From NCBI GenBank assembly GCA_964498015.1, contig CAZCFT010000016.1, positions 1 through 35,451 on the forward strand: a stretch of 35,451 nucleotides of DNA. The letters run 5' to 3'. The notes under the pieces were generated by a model. It was not told the origin of the DNA. It was given only the letters and a program-made list of their open reading frames with translations, and ran no database searches. This document shows, in pieces, positions 1-8,368 of the stretch (within the stretch, counting starts at the first letter, position 1; every line of letters begins with the position of its first letter). The position numbers and the translations under genes were made by a program. This DNA is from CAWEZN01 sp964498015 (GTDB taxonomy: Bacteria; Zixibacteria; MSB-5A5; GN15; PGXB01).

Positions 1-2
1 CG

Positions 3-566
3 AATCTGCATCCGGCTATGAAAAATGTCGCTCCCATCCGGAAAGAGCTCGGCTTTCGCACTATCTTCAATCTTCTTGGGCCATTGACCAATCCCGCTTC
101 AGCGACCCACCAATTGATTGGAGTTTTCGATGGCAAATACGTCCCGACGGTCGCCGCCGCCGCTCGAAGCCTCGGCGTCAAGCGAATTATGGTCGTTTAC
201 AATCAATGCCGCATTGATGAATTAACCACAGCCGCTATCAACGAAGTCTGTTTTGCTTCAAATGGAAATTCTGAAAACATGCTGATTGACCCGAGCGAGT
301 TTGGATTTAACAAGTGTACTATCGAAGAACTCGGCGGCGGAACCTCAGATGAAAACGCCGCAATCACTCTGGAGATTTTGCAGGGCCAGAAAGGGCCAAT
401 GCGGGATACGGTCATCTTGAATGCCGCCGCGGCGCTGATGGTGGCCGAAAGCGCCGGCTCAATCAAGGATGGTATCAAAATGGCCGGCGAAGCCATTGAT
501 TCCGGGCGTGCCCGAAAGAAATTGGAATCGTTCATACAATTCACCAATGGATTCGAGAATGCTTGA
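3..566 (+). CDS. trpD: Anthranilate phosphoribosyltransferase, C-terminal part (5' end outside window)
   Basis: The enzyme transfers phosphoribose from PRPP to anthranilate in the second committed step of tryptophan synthesis. Only the last 187 residues are in the window; the reading frame is open to the left edge, so the ATG at 18 is internal. The visible part begins with the family block NLHPAMKNVAPIRKELG followed by FNLLGPLTNPA, which carries the arginine used for anthranilate binding, and later has ELGGGTSDENA. The usual VHG-x-x-GLDE block reads VYNQCRIDEL here, a modest divergence. It is the first gene visible of the trp/aro supraoperon, and its stop overlaps trpC by 8 bp, which suggests translational coupling. 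trpE and trpG would be expected upstream. The family assignment is firm. Confidence 0.95.
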   Translation, partial: NLHPAMKNVAPIRKELGFRTIFNLLGPLTNPASATHQLIGVFDGKYVPTVAAAARSLGVKRIMVVYNQCRIDELTTAAINEVCFASNGNSENMLIDPSEFGFNKCTIEELGGGTSDENAAITLEILQGQKGPMRDTVILNAAAALMVAESAGSIKDGIKMAGEAIDSGRARKKLESFIQFTNGFENA

Positions 567-1341
567 TGCAATTATAAATAACAAGAGGCTTTCTCTCGAA
601 CAAATCGACCGCCGGCAAGAAATCTCTAAAATGGCGGGGAGAGTCTTATCGCTCCCGCCGGCAAGAAGTCTCAAAAACAGCCTAAGTCCAAACAAAGAGA
701 TTTCCCTGATTGCAGAGATCAAGCGGCGTTCCCCCTCAAAGGGCCCGCTGATTGATGATTTATCAGTCAAAGAGACCGCCCGTATATATGAAAACTCCGG
801 CGCCCGCGGAATTTCCGTCCTTACTGAAACAGAATTTTTTGACGGCTCAATTGATGATCTCAAAGCCGCCAGGGAAATTACCGCTTTGCCTGTACTCAGA
901 AAGGATTTTATAATTGATCCCTATCAAATTTGGGAAAGCAGATATATCGGAGCTGATGCCATACTTCTTATCGCCGGCATTCTTGATCTCGATGATTTGC
1001 TCAATCTGCATCGGCTGGCCGGCCAGATTGGTTTGGAAGTGCTGGTTGAAGTGCACGATGAGGGGGAGTTGGAAAAAGCTCTGGCGCTCAATCCGGAGAT
1101 GATAGGGATAAATAATCGCAACCTGAACGATTTCAATATTTCTCTCGATGTTACCGTGCGGCTGGCGCCCCGGGTCCCCGACTCAATAACAAGAATTAGT
1201 GAAAGCGGCATTGATTCGCGGGATGATGTGCTAATACTGCAGGACTGTGGGATCGATGCCATATTGGTCGGCGAATCGATTATCAGAAGCCCTGATAAAG
1301 GGCAAAAGATTAGAGAACTGCTGGGGAAGGCCAATGACTAA
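559..1341 (+). CDS. trpC: Indole-3-glycerol phosphate synthase
   Basis: The enzyme closes the indole ring from CdRP in tryptophan synthesis. The 260-residue TIM barrel shows all landmarks: IAEIKRRSPSKG with the catalytic lysine, VLTETEFFDGS, LRKDFIID, EVLVEVHDE, IGINNRNL and SESGI near the C terminus. I chose the ATG at 559 because it gives the family-typical beginning MLDAIINNKR. The frame is open further upstream to 469, but that stretch would lie inside trpD and resembles nothing in the family; an ATG at 547 is a second option. The start lies 8 bp inside the trpD stop and the stop overlaps trpF by 8 bp. TrpC and TrpF are separate proteins here, not fused as in enterobacteria. Confidence 0.96.
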   Translation: MLDAIINNKRLSLEQIDRRQEISKMAGRVLSLPPARSLKNSLSPNKEISLIAEIKRRSPSKGPLIDDLSVKETARIYENSGARGISVLTETEFFDGSIDDLKAAREITALPVLRKDFIIDPYQIWESRYIGADAILLIAGILDLDDLLNLHRLAGQIGLEVLVEVHDEGELEKALALNPEMIGINNRNLNDFNISLDVTVRLAPRVPDSITRISESGIDSRDDVLILQDCGIDAILVGESIIRSPDKGQKIRELLGKAND

Positions 1342-1957
1342 GATAAAAATCTGCGGTTTGACCAATATAGATGACGCCAAACAGGCGGTAGAGCTTGGAG
1401 CAGATGCTCTCGGCTTTATCTTTGCCGACAGTCCAAGACGGATTACCCCGGAAACGACCCGTGAAATAATTATCTCTCTTCCTCCTTTTGTATCCAAAGT
1501 CGGCGTCTTCGTCGGTGAAGAGCCGCGGAACATTCAGGAAATATCTGACTACTGCCATCTTGACTTCGTCCAATTGCACGGTGAGAAATGCTGGGAGTAT
1601 TGTGATTCTATATCAAAACCGCTTATCAAGGCTTTTGCCGTTAAAGATAGAACAGTACTGGATCATATTCGTTCGAGACATCTACAATACTTCATGCTCG
1701 ATACATCACATGCCCATCTTCACGGCGGCACCGGACAGACCTTCGACTGGCAAATTGCAAAGGAAGCTTCATCTATGGGCAAATTGATTCTTTCGGGCGG
1801 ACTCAATCCGGATAATATCATAGATGCGTTGACTATTGTGCGGCCGTATGCGGTCGATATAAATAGCGGGATTGAGGAAAGCCCGGGAGTAAAAGATTTC
1901 GGCAAAATGAAACAATTCATTGAAGAGGTAAAAATTTGGGACAGCCGGATGCATTAG
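1334..1957 (+). CDS. trpF: Phosphoribosylanthranilate isomerase
   Basis: The enzyme performs the Amadori rearrangement of PRA to CdRP. The 207-residue protein starts MTKIKICGLTN, placing the catalytic base at Cys7, and has the catalytic acid at Asp123 in the motif MLDTS. LHGGTGQTFDW and LSGGLNPDN form the phosphate-binding region. The ATG at 1334 is preceded by a GGGGAAGG Shine-Dalgarno-like run and overlaps the trpC stop by 8 bp. The ORF is open upstream to 1247, but that part is trpC read in another frame. The length and motifs are those of a monofunctional TrpF. The 3' end overlaps the TTG start of trpB by 22 bp. Confidence 0.96.
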   Translation: MTKIKICGLTNIDDAKQAVELGADALGFIFADSPRRITPETTREIIISLPPFVSKVGVFVGEEPRNIQEISDYCHLDFVQLHGEKCWEYCDSISKPLIKAFAVKDRTVLDHIRSRHLQYFMLDTSHAHLHGGTGQTFDWQIAKEASSMGKLILSGGLNPDNIIDALTIVRPYAVDINSGIEESPGVKDFGKMKQFIEEVKIWDSRMH

Positions 1958-3174
1958 GATATTTTGGCCGATATGGCGGCCGCTTTGTGCCGGAAACGCT
2001 CATGGTGGCTCTGCTGGAGCTGGAGCTCAAGTATCGGCAGGCTCAAAATGACAAATATTTTCGGGCCGAACTGAATCGGCTGTTGCGCACCTATGCCGGC
2101 CGCCCGACACCCCTTTATCATGCGAAGCGTCTGACTGCTAAATGGGGAGGCGCCCAAGTTTATCTCAAAAGAGAGGACCTTCTCCATACTGGAGCTCATA
2201 AAATTAACAACTGCCTCGGGCAGGGACTGCTTGCGCAGAAGATGGGCAAGAAGAGAATTATCGCCGAGACCGGCGCCGGACAGCATGGTGTGGCTGTCGC
2301 TACTGTTGCCTGCCTTTTTGGTCAAGAATGCGCTGTCTATATGGGTAGCGAAGATATGGAACGACAGAAGCCGAATGTCGATCGGATGCGCCTGCTGGGC
2401 GCTGAAGTTGTACCTGTGGAATCAGGAAGCCGCACACTTAAAGATGCCACTAACGAAGCCATTCGAGACTGGGTCAGCAATATTAAGACGACACATTACA
2501 TCATCGGTTCGACCGTCGGGCCCCACCCTTATCCGATGATGGTTCGCGATTTTCAGTCGGTGATAGGAAAAGAGACACGAGCGCAACTCAAGAGTGAAAA
2601 TATTGGCGTGCCTGAAGCGATAATTGCCTGCGTGGGGGGCGGGAGTAATTCGATGGGGATGTTTCATGCATTTGTTCCGGATCGCAGAGTTCGGCTTGTC
2701 GGAGTAGAATCGGCCGGGGACGGCTTGAAAACTCGCCGCCATGCCGCCACTCTGGGAAAAGGCCGCCCGGGTGTTTTGCACGGAAGTTTTAGCTATCTAC
2801 TGCAAGACAATTTCGGACAGATATCAGCCACTCATTCGATTGCCGCCGGACTCGATTACCCGGGCGTAGGACCCGAACACAGTCATTTGAAAGATAGCAA
2901 CCGCGTCCAGTATGTTTCAATCCCGGACCGCGAGGCAATCAAAGCATTCATCGAGCTGACTGCCACAGAAGGGATTATTCCGGCTCTGGAGTCATCATTC
3001 GCGTTAGCCTATGCCAAAAAGATCGCCCGCCGAATGAAACCAGAGGCTGTGCTAGTGGTCAATTTATCCGGTCGTGGCGACAAAGACCTTGCCAATAATG
3101 CCGTTAGACAGATCATAGACCATCCCGATAAATCCGCGCCGAAGCGAATTGCGCGAAAGGATTCCGGCCAATGA
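1936..3174 (+). CDS. trpB: Tryptophan synthase beta chain
   Basis: The PLP enzyme condenses indole with serine as the beta subunit of the TrpA2B2 complex. The 412-residue protein has the standard N terminus GYFGRYGGRFVPETL, the PLP lysine Lys89 in TGAHKINN, the ETGAGQHGVA loop and the phosphate-binding GGGSNSMGMF. It is TrpB1 type, the kind that pairs with TrpA, rather than a stand-alone TrpB2. The start is a TTG at 1936 within the end of trpF; GAAGAGG at 1922-1928 is a well placed ribosome binding site and no in-frame ATG precedes the GYFGRYGG block. The stop overlaps trpA in an ATGA junction. Confidence 0.96.
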   Translation: MGQPDALGYFGRYGGRFVPETLMVALLELELKYRQAQNDKYFRAELNRLLRTYAGRPTPLYHAKRLTAKWGGAQVYLKREDLLHTGAHKINNCLGQGLLAQKMGKKRIIAETGAGQHGVAVATVACLFGQECAVYMGSEDMERQKPNVDRMRLLGAEVVPVESGSRTLKDATNEAIRDWVSNIKTTHYIIGSTVGPHPYPMMVRDFQSVIGKETRAQLKSENIGVPEAIIACVGGGSNSMGMFHAFVPDRRVRLVGVESAGDGLKTRRHAATLGKGRPGVLHGSFSYLLQDNFGQISATHSIAAGLDYPGVGPEHSHLKDSNRVQYVSIPDREAIKAFIELTATEGIIPALESSFALAYAKKIARRMKPEAVLVVNLSGRGDKDLANNAVRQIIDHPDKSAPKRIARKDSGQ

Positions 3175-3971
3175 AATCATTAACTGAAGCTATCAACGAT
3201 TGCGCTAAAAATAAATCGAAGGCCCTCATACCGTTTCTTACATCAGGCTATCCCGATAGGAATCTTTTTTTGCGCCTTATGAAGGAATTTCTCAAATCCG
3301 GCGCGGACATAATCGAAGTCGGCATCCCATTCTCCGATCCGATGGCTGATGGAAAGTCTATTCAGTTCTCGTCACAAAAGGCGCTGGAAAATGGAGTGAC
3401 GATCGGAAAAACTTTCGATTACCTATCAACGCTTCAGAACGGCCGTAATGTTCCCGTTGTCATAATGAGTTATCTCAACCCGATTCTCTCCTACGGACTA
3501 TTGCCATTCATAAAAGACGCCGCGGCTTGTGGAGTGCGGGGATTAATAATTCCCGATCTGACCCCTGATGAAGGGAACAATATTGAGCCCCTGTGCAGTC
3601 ACGGAAATATCGACCTTATTTATCTATTAGCGCCGACCTCAAATAGCGCCAGAAGAAAACTTATTCTCAACAGAACTCATGGATTTGTGTATCTCGTCGC
3701 TGTGGCCGGAGTAACCGGAGTGCGACAAACCCTGCCGGCCAATTTGAGCAATTGGATTGCCAAGGTAAAACATGAAAGCCGCCTCCCGGTCTGTGTTGGT
3801 TTCGGAATATCGAATGCACGACAGGCATCGATAATATCCAGGCGAGCCGACGGCATAATAGTCGGCAGCGCCATAATAGAAATAATTCGGCAATCGAAAA
3901 CATCCGGACAAATAGTCGCCAACGTCGGCCGCTTCATGCGACAGATTCGAAAGGAACTTAATAATGTCTAA
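3171..3971 (+). CDS. trpA: Tryptophan synthase alpha chain
   Basis: This subunit cleaves indole-3-glycerol phosphate and channels indole to TrpB. The 266-residue TIM barrel places its catalytic acids as in the classical enzyme: Glu49 in IIEVGIPFSDP and Asp60 in DPMADG. VGFGISNA and GSAIIEII form the C-terminal phosphate-binding loops. The ATG at 3171 shares four bases with the trpB stop (ATGA), and AAAGGA lies just upstream. This gene ends the tryptophan block, but the operon runs on directly into aroH with an 8-bp overlap. Confidence 0.96.
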   Translation: MKSLTEAINDCAKNKSKALIPFLTSGYPDRNLFLRLMKEFLKSGADIIEVGIPFSDPMADGKSIQFSSQKALENGVTIGKTFDYLSTLQNGRNVPVVIMSYLNPILSYGLLPFIKDAAACGVRGLIIPDLTPDEGNNIEPLCSHGNIDLIYLLAPTSNSARRKLILNRTHGFVYLVAVAGVTGVRQTLPANLSNWIAKVKHESRLPVCVGFGISNARQASIISRRADGIIVGSAIIEIIRQSKTSGQIVANVGRFMRQIRKELNNV

Positions 3972-4359
3972 AGTACGCGGCATTAGAGGCGCCATAAAAG
4001 TAAAGGAGAACGCTAAAGAATGCATCCTTGACGCAACCACCGAGCTATTACAAAAGATAATAGATGAAAATGAGATAGATCCTTCCGATATATCTGCCGT
4101 CATGTTTACGGCAACACCCGACCTCAATGCCGAGTTTCCCGCTTATGCCGCGAGGAAAATCGGTTGGACCATGGTGCCTCTTATATGCGCCTGCGAAATC
4201 GACGTCGCCGAGAGCATGAAAAGTGTCATCAGAGTCCTGGTCAATGTAAATACGGACAAAGAACAAAGGCAGATGAAACATCAATATATCGGAGAAACTC
4301 GGCGGTTCCGTCCCGACCTGTTTGGAGGTATGAATGATGATAGTAATAATGAGACCTGA
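3964..4359 (+). CDS. aroH: Chorismate mutase, monofunctional AroH class
   Basis: The enzyme converts chorismate to prephenate, the branch point to phenylalanine and tyrosine. The 131-residue protein belongs to the AroH class, the trimeric pseudo-alpha/beta-barrel known from Bacillus subtilis, not the all-helical AroQ class. It has RGIRGA at 5-10, FTATPDLNAEFPA, and Glu78 and Arg90 at the same numbers as the catalytic residues of the B. subtilis enzyme. The C terminus RRFRPDLF also matches. A GAAAGGA ribosome binding site precedes the ATG. The start overlaps trpA by 8 bp and the end overlaps aroF by 26 bp. Placement next to DAHP synthase and TyrA fits its role. Confidence 0.94.
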   Translation: MSKVRGIRGAIKVKENAKECILDATTELLQKIIDENEIDPSDISAVMFTATPDLNAEFPAYAARKIGWTMVPLICACEIDVAESMKSVIRVLVNVNTDKEQRQMKHQYIGETRRFRPDLFGGMNDDSNNET

Positions 4360-5356
4360 GGCCTCGGTCAAAGAAATCGGGGCAATCATAAAGAGAGTGC
4401 AGGAGCTGGGCTTTTCTCCACATCTCTCGCACGGCGAGAAGAAGACGATTGTCGGCGTAGTCGGCAATGGAAAGAAAGTTGACCCGGATCTCTTTTTGGT
4501 AATGTCCGGCGTGGAGAGCGTGGTGCCAATTTTAGCCCCCTTTAAACTTGCCAGTCGGGAATTCAAACGGGAATCGACAATAGTCAGCATCAATGGCGGC
4601 TCCGTGAAAATCGGCGGCGAGGAGGTAGTCATCATGGCCGGACCGTGCGCCGTGGAAAACCTCGACCAGATGATGCAGTCAGCCGAAACGGTGGCAAGAG
4701 CCGGAGGCAAAATTTTGCGAGGCGGGGCATTTAAGCCTCGCTCTTCGCCATACAGTTTTCAGGGATTGGGCGAGAAGGGACTGGAACTATTAAAGGAGGC
4801 CGGAGAAAAGACCGGTCTGGCGATTGTTACCGAAGTAATGTCGCCTCAGGATGTTGATTTGGTCGCCTCCTATGCCGACATCCTGCAGATCGGAGCCCGC
4901 AATATGCAAAATTTCACCCTTCTCGAAGCGGTTGGCCGCATAACCAAGCCGGTACTTCTTAAAAGAGGCCTGATGTCCACTATCGAGGAACTCCTGATGT
5001 CTGCAGAATATATTCTATCGAATGGAAACCCCAACGTGATACTCTGTGAACGCGGTATCCGAAGTTTCGAGAAATTCACGCGCAATACACTGGATATTTC
5101 GGCCGTGCCGGTAATAAAGCGGCTGAGCCATCTGCCGATCATTGTTGACCCCAGCCATGCCACCGGGCAAAGATATCTGGTGGCGCCGACCTCCATGGCG
5201 GGAATCGCCGCCGGAGCCGATGGGCTTATTATCGAAATTCATCCACACCCTGAAGAAGCTCTCTCCGACGGTGTGCAAAGCCTGCATCTTGATGAATTCG
5301 AGAATCTGATGATTGATCTGAGAAAAATCATATCGGCAGTGGGCCGACGAATTTGA
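4334..5356 (+). CDS. aroF: 3-deoxy-7-phosphoheptulonate (DAHP) synthase, type I-beta with N-terminal ferredoxin-like domain
   Basis: The enzyme condenses PEP and erythrose 4-phosphate, the first step of the shikimate pathway. Residues 1 to about 70 form the small ferredoxin-like domain that in the Thermotoga-type enzyme confers feedback inhibition; the barrel follows from about residue 85. Seen in the barrel are GPCAVE with metal ligand Cys105, LRGGAFKPRSSPYSFQG, LKRGLM, DPSHATG with the ligand His, and IEIHPHPEEALSDG with the ligand Glu and Asp. A GGAGG at 4324-4328 supports the ATG at 4334. Feedback control by tyrosine or phenylalanine is an inference from the family. The gene overlaps aroH by 26 bp and tyrA by 4 bp. 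Confidence 0.95.
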   Translation: MMIVIMRPEASVKEIGAIIKRVQELGFSPHLSHGEKKTIVGVVGNGKKVDPDLFLVMSGVESVVPILAPFKLASREFKRESTIVSINGGSVKIGGEEVVIMAGPCAVENLDQMMQSAETVARAGGKILRGGAFKPRSSPYSFQGLGEKGLELLKEAGEKTGLAIVTEVMSPQDVDLVASYADILQIGARNMQNFTLLEAVGRITKPVLLKRGLMSTIEELLMSAEYILSNGNPNVILCERGIRSFEKFTRNTLDISAVPVIKRLSHLPIIVDPSHATGQRYLVAPTSMAGIAAGADGLIIEIHPHPEEALSDGVQSLHLDEFENLMIDLRKIISAVGRRI

Positions 5357-6210
5357 AACAATTGAAAGACATGAATGTCCTAATCGTCGGTTTGGGACAG
5401 ATTGGCGGCTCTATTGGGCTGAATTTGGTTACAAGAAAGCTGGTCGCTCATGTCGCCGGATATGATTTGGACAAGACCGAGTCTCATTTGGCCATGAGGA
5501 AAAAGGGAGCGCATAGTATTGCCCCGACCCTCGCACAGGGCCTGGCACAGGCCGATCTGGTCATCCTTGCTCTCCCGACATGGGAAATAATAAAATTACT
5601 GCCCGAGATTGCGCAGTATATCCCGGATGGTTCTGCAATTCTCGATGTCGGAAGTACAAAAACTGAGATATTAAAGGCAGTCAACCGTTGCCACAAAAGA
5701 ATAGATTTTATTGGAGGACATCCCCTCGCAGGGACTGAAGGACATGGTTTTGCCTCGGCAAATCCTGAGATATTTCTCGGGGCGATCTTTGCGCTTGTCC
5801 CCGCTCCGGGAACAGACAAAAATTGGGTCAGGCAGATTAAATATTTAGTTGCGGCTCTGGGGGCCAAGCCATTAATGATAAGCCCCGAAGATCATGACCG
5901 TTTGATGGCCATAACAAGCGGCCTCCCATACCTGATTTCGCTAAGTCTGATGAATTTGGCTATCACAACGGCAAGGCATGAGCCGGTAATATGGAAACTC
6001 ACTGCCGGAAGTTTCCGTAGCGCCACTCGTGTTGCGGCCTCGTCGCCGAAGTTAACTATGGACCTGCTCTTGACGAATAAGGATTATATAATAGAAGCAT
6101 TGGACAAATTTATTAGGGAACTGTCTGCACAGAAGGAAATTATTTCCCGGGGGGACAAAAATTCCCTTGGACGCTTAATCTCAAAAACCCATAAAGCCGC
6201 CTCAAAATAA
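5353..6210 (+). CDS. tyrA: Prephenate (or arogenate) dehydrogenase
   Basis: The enzyme is the NAD(P)-dependent oxidative decarboxylase of the tyrosine branch. The 285-residue protein has a Rossmann motif GLGQIGGSIG at 13-22, ILDVGSTKTE, and the catalytic histidine in GGHPLAGTEGHG. The motif that usually reads SHLPH in prephenate dehydrogenases is SGLPY here, so substrate preference (prephenate or arogenate) is open. There is no fused chorismate mutase domain and no C-terminal ACT domain. I use the TTG at 5353, which forms a TTGA overlap with the aroF stop; an ATG at 5371 (MNVLIVG) is a reasonable alternative, since neither has a strong ribosome binding site. Confidence 0.92.
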   Translation: MKQLKDMNVLIVGLGQIGGSIGLNLVTRKLVAHVAGYDLDKTESHLAMRKKGAHSIAPTLAQGLAQADLVILALPTWEIIKLLPEIAQYIPDGSAILDVGSTKTEILKAVNRCHKRIDFIGGHPLAGTEGHGFASANPEIFLGAIFALVPAPGTDKNWVRQIKYLVAALGAKPLMISPEDHDRLMAITSGLPYLISLSLMNLAITTARHEPVIWKLTAGSFRSATRVAASSPKLTMDLLLTNKDYIIEALDKFIRELSAQKEIISRGDKNSLGRLISKTHKAASK

Positions 6211-6213
6211 TAA

Positions 6214-7524
6214 ATGGAAAAAATAATTAAGCCGATATTCAAGATAGCGGGAGATGTTTCAGTCCCGGGCGACAAATCCATTTCTCACAGAGCTCTCATG
6301 TTTGGCTCGATCTGCAATGGCGAGGTTTCGATCGCCAACCTCTCGATTGCCGAAGACTGCCAATCCACTCTAAACTGTCTGCGAGCCCTCGGCGTCCAAA
6401 TTAAAAACCGTTCCCATGATACTCTAATGATTAAGGGAAAAGGCTTATTTGGTTTTGAAGAACCAACTCATCTGCTTGATGCCGGAAATTCTGGTACAAC
6501 TATCAGGCTCCTATCCGGACTTCTGGCGGGCCAATCGTTTTATTCGGTAATTACCGGCGATACCTCCTTGCGCAGTCGCCCCATGAAACGGATTATTGAT
6601 CCTCTCCGGCTGATGGGCGCGTCAATTTTCGGTCGATGTGGCGATACCAAACCTCCCCTTACAATCATAGGCAAAACTCTTAAGCCTATTGAATACACTC
6701 TGCCGGTTCCCAGCGCACAGGTAAAATCAGCTATTCTCATGGCCGGCCTTTATACCGATGGAAAAACAACAGTCATTGAAAATGCTGGTTCACGCGACCA
6801 TACTGAAAGATTAATGGCCTACCTCGGCGCCAAGATTGAGAATGGTTCCGGCGCAATTACCATTGCACGGGGAGAACTCGCCGCAAAAGATATTCACATC
6901 CCCGGCGATATCTCTTCAGCAATTTATTTTATTGTCGCCGCTATTTTGTCTCGCAATTCCCGTCTGCATGTTATAGATGTTGGACTAAATCCTACCAGAA
7001 TGGGAGCGATTGATATTCTCCAGGAAATGGGCGCTGATATAACGACCACCGAAAAAGGCCTGCGATGCGGCGAGCTCTACGGCGATATTAGGGCTTGCTC
7101 TTCGGAACTTCACGGAATCAATATTGCGCCCAGGATGATCCCGTCCCTGATAGACGAGGTACCGATTCTCTCCCTGTGCGCAACTCAGGCGTCAGGGACA
7201 ACCAGCATTGAAGGCGCCGGGGAATTGCGATTTAAGGAAAGTGATCGCTTGAAAAGCGCCGCCAACGGCCTCAATCGGCTGGGCGCTGATCTGACCGAAA
7301 CTAAAGACGGCTTGATAGTAAAGGGCCCCACGCCTCTTTCCGGCTCAAGAGTCAATTCGAATCTCGATCATCGTCTGGCTATGACATTCGCCATAGCCGG
7401 ACTGATTGCGCGAAATGAAACAATTATCGAAGACCCCGAGTGCATCGCCATTTCTTTTCCGAACTTCTTCGAAAAACTCCAGTCACTGATTGGAGATACC
7501 GACGGAGCAATCTCAAATGCATAG
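6214..7524 (+). CDS. aroA: 3-phosphoshikimate 1-carboxyvinyltransferase (EPSP synthase), class II-like
   Basis: The enzyme joins PEP to shikimate 3-phosphate, step six of the shikimate pathway. The 436-residue protein has GDKSISHRA at 19-27, LDAGNSGTTIRLLSG, TGDTSLRSRPM, SAQVK at 167-171, RDHTE at 194-198, NPTR at 259-262, catalytic Asp314 in SLIDEVPIL and ESDRLK. The four short motifs GDKS, SAQ-x-K, R-x-H-T-E and N-x-TR together are those used to define class II enzymes, as in Bacillus and Staphylococcus, rather than the enterobacterial class I. The ATG follows the tyrA stop by three bases, and the stop overlaps aroE by 8 bp. Confidence 0.95.
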   Translation: MEKIIKPIFKIAGDVSVPGDKSISHRALMFGSICNGEVSIANLSIAEDCQSTLNCLRALGVQIKNRSHDTLMIKGKGLFGFEEPTHLLDAGNSGTTIRLLSGLLAGQSFYSVITGDTSLRSRPMKRIIDPLRLMGASIFGRCGDTKPPLTIIGKTLKPIEYTLPVPSAQVKSAILMAGLYTDGKTTVIENAGSRDHTERLMAYLGAKIENGSGAITIARGELAAKDIHIPGDISSAIYFIVAAILSRNSRLHVIDVGLNPTRMGAIDILQEMGADITTTEKGLRCGELYGDIRACSSELHGINIAPRMIPSLIDEVPILSLCATQASGTTSIEGAGELRFKESDRLKSAANGLNRLGADLTETKDGLIVKGPTPLSGSRVNSNLDHRLAMTFAIAGLIARNETIIEDPECIAISFPNFFEKLQSLIGDTDGAISNA

Positions 7525-8365
7525 TACTTACGGAATAATTGGGGCGTCGCTGGGACATTCTCTGTCGCCTTCTATTTTTGAATATCTATTCCGCAAATTC
7601 AATATCGAGAGCGACTATATCAGTATTGAGGCTGGCAAAAATGCCCTCCCTGATATCATCAGAACTATACGACGCAATAATATAAAAGGCGTCAATGTCA
7701 CTTTCCCGCATAAGCAAGCGGCGCTTCTCTTGCTTGATGAATTAGATATTACTTCTAAGCAGATCGGCGCCGTAAACACTATTTTGAATGATAATGGCAT
7801 CCTGCGGGGATTTAATACCGATCAGATTGGACTCAGCGCCACTCTACGGACTTTTCTCAAGCTAAAACTTGCCGGCGAATACGCAATTATTCTTGGCGCC
7901 GGTGGGGCCGCGCGAGCTTGTCTTCAGGCAATAATCGAACATCAGCCTCAGGAAATTCTGATCATCAATCGCACATTAAACAATGCAGAGAAGATTATTC
8001 CGCTCGCCCGCCGAAGAAAAAAAAACACCCATTTTCGATTCTGTTCGATCGATGATATCAACAATATATCTGCGCCGCAAGCGCCGCGCCTTATTATTAA
8101 TGCAACCTCGGCAGATAATGGCGCCATCGAGCATGTCCTACAGTCCATTTCCAATCATGCCGTCCTTAATAATTGTACTCTGCTCGATTTGAACTATGGA
8201 GAGCGCGCGGTCTGCTCAAGAGTACAACATTTATTCTTAAATTGTTATGACGGCGCCTATATGCTGGCGGCTCAAGCCGCGGAAAGCTTTTGCATTTGGA
8301 CCGGCCATAGAGTTGATGCGGGCGAAATTTATGATTATCTTGTCAATCGAGCGGTAAGGAGTTGA
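7517..8365 (+). CDS. aroE: Shikimate dehydrogenase
   Basis: The enzyme reduces 3-dehydroshikimate to shikimate with NADPH. From the ATG at 7517 the protein is 282 residues and starts MHSTYGIIGASLGHSLSPS. The substrate-binding serines are Ser15 and Ser17, the catalytic lysine is Lys66 in NVTFPHK, Asn87 lies in GAVNTI and Asp102 in FNTD. The dinucleotide site is ILGAGGAARA at 126-135 and INRT follows. The usual NATSxG block reads NATSADNG. The frame is open to 7490, but the extra nine residues are aroA read out of frame. The start overlaps aroA by 8 bp. Confidence 0.94.
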   Translation: MHSTYGIIGASLGHSLSPSIFEYLFRKFNIESDYISIEAGKNALPDIIRTIRRNNIKGVNVTFPHKQAALLLLDELDITSKQIGAVNTILNDNGILRGFNTDQIGLSATLRTFLKLKLAGEYAIILGAGGAARACLQAIIEHQPQEILIINRTLNNAEKIIPLARRRKKNTHFRFCSIDDINNISAPQAPRLIINATSADNGAIEHVLQSISNHAVLNNCTLLDLNYGERAVCSRVQHLFLNCYDGAYMLAAQAAESFCIWTGHRVDAGEIYDYLVNRAVRS

Positions 8366-8368
8366 ATC

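Noticed and set aside
469..558. Upstream extension of the trpC reading frame
   Set aside because: It lies inside trpD, resembles no TrpC N terminus, and the ATG at 559 gives the typical start.
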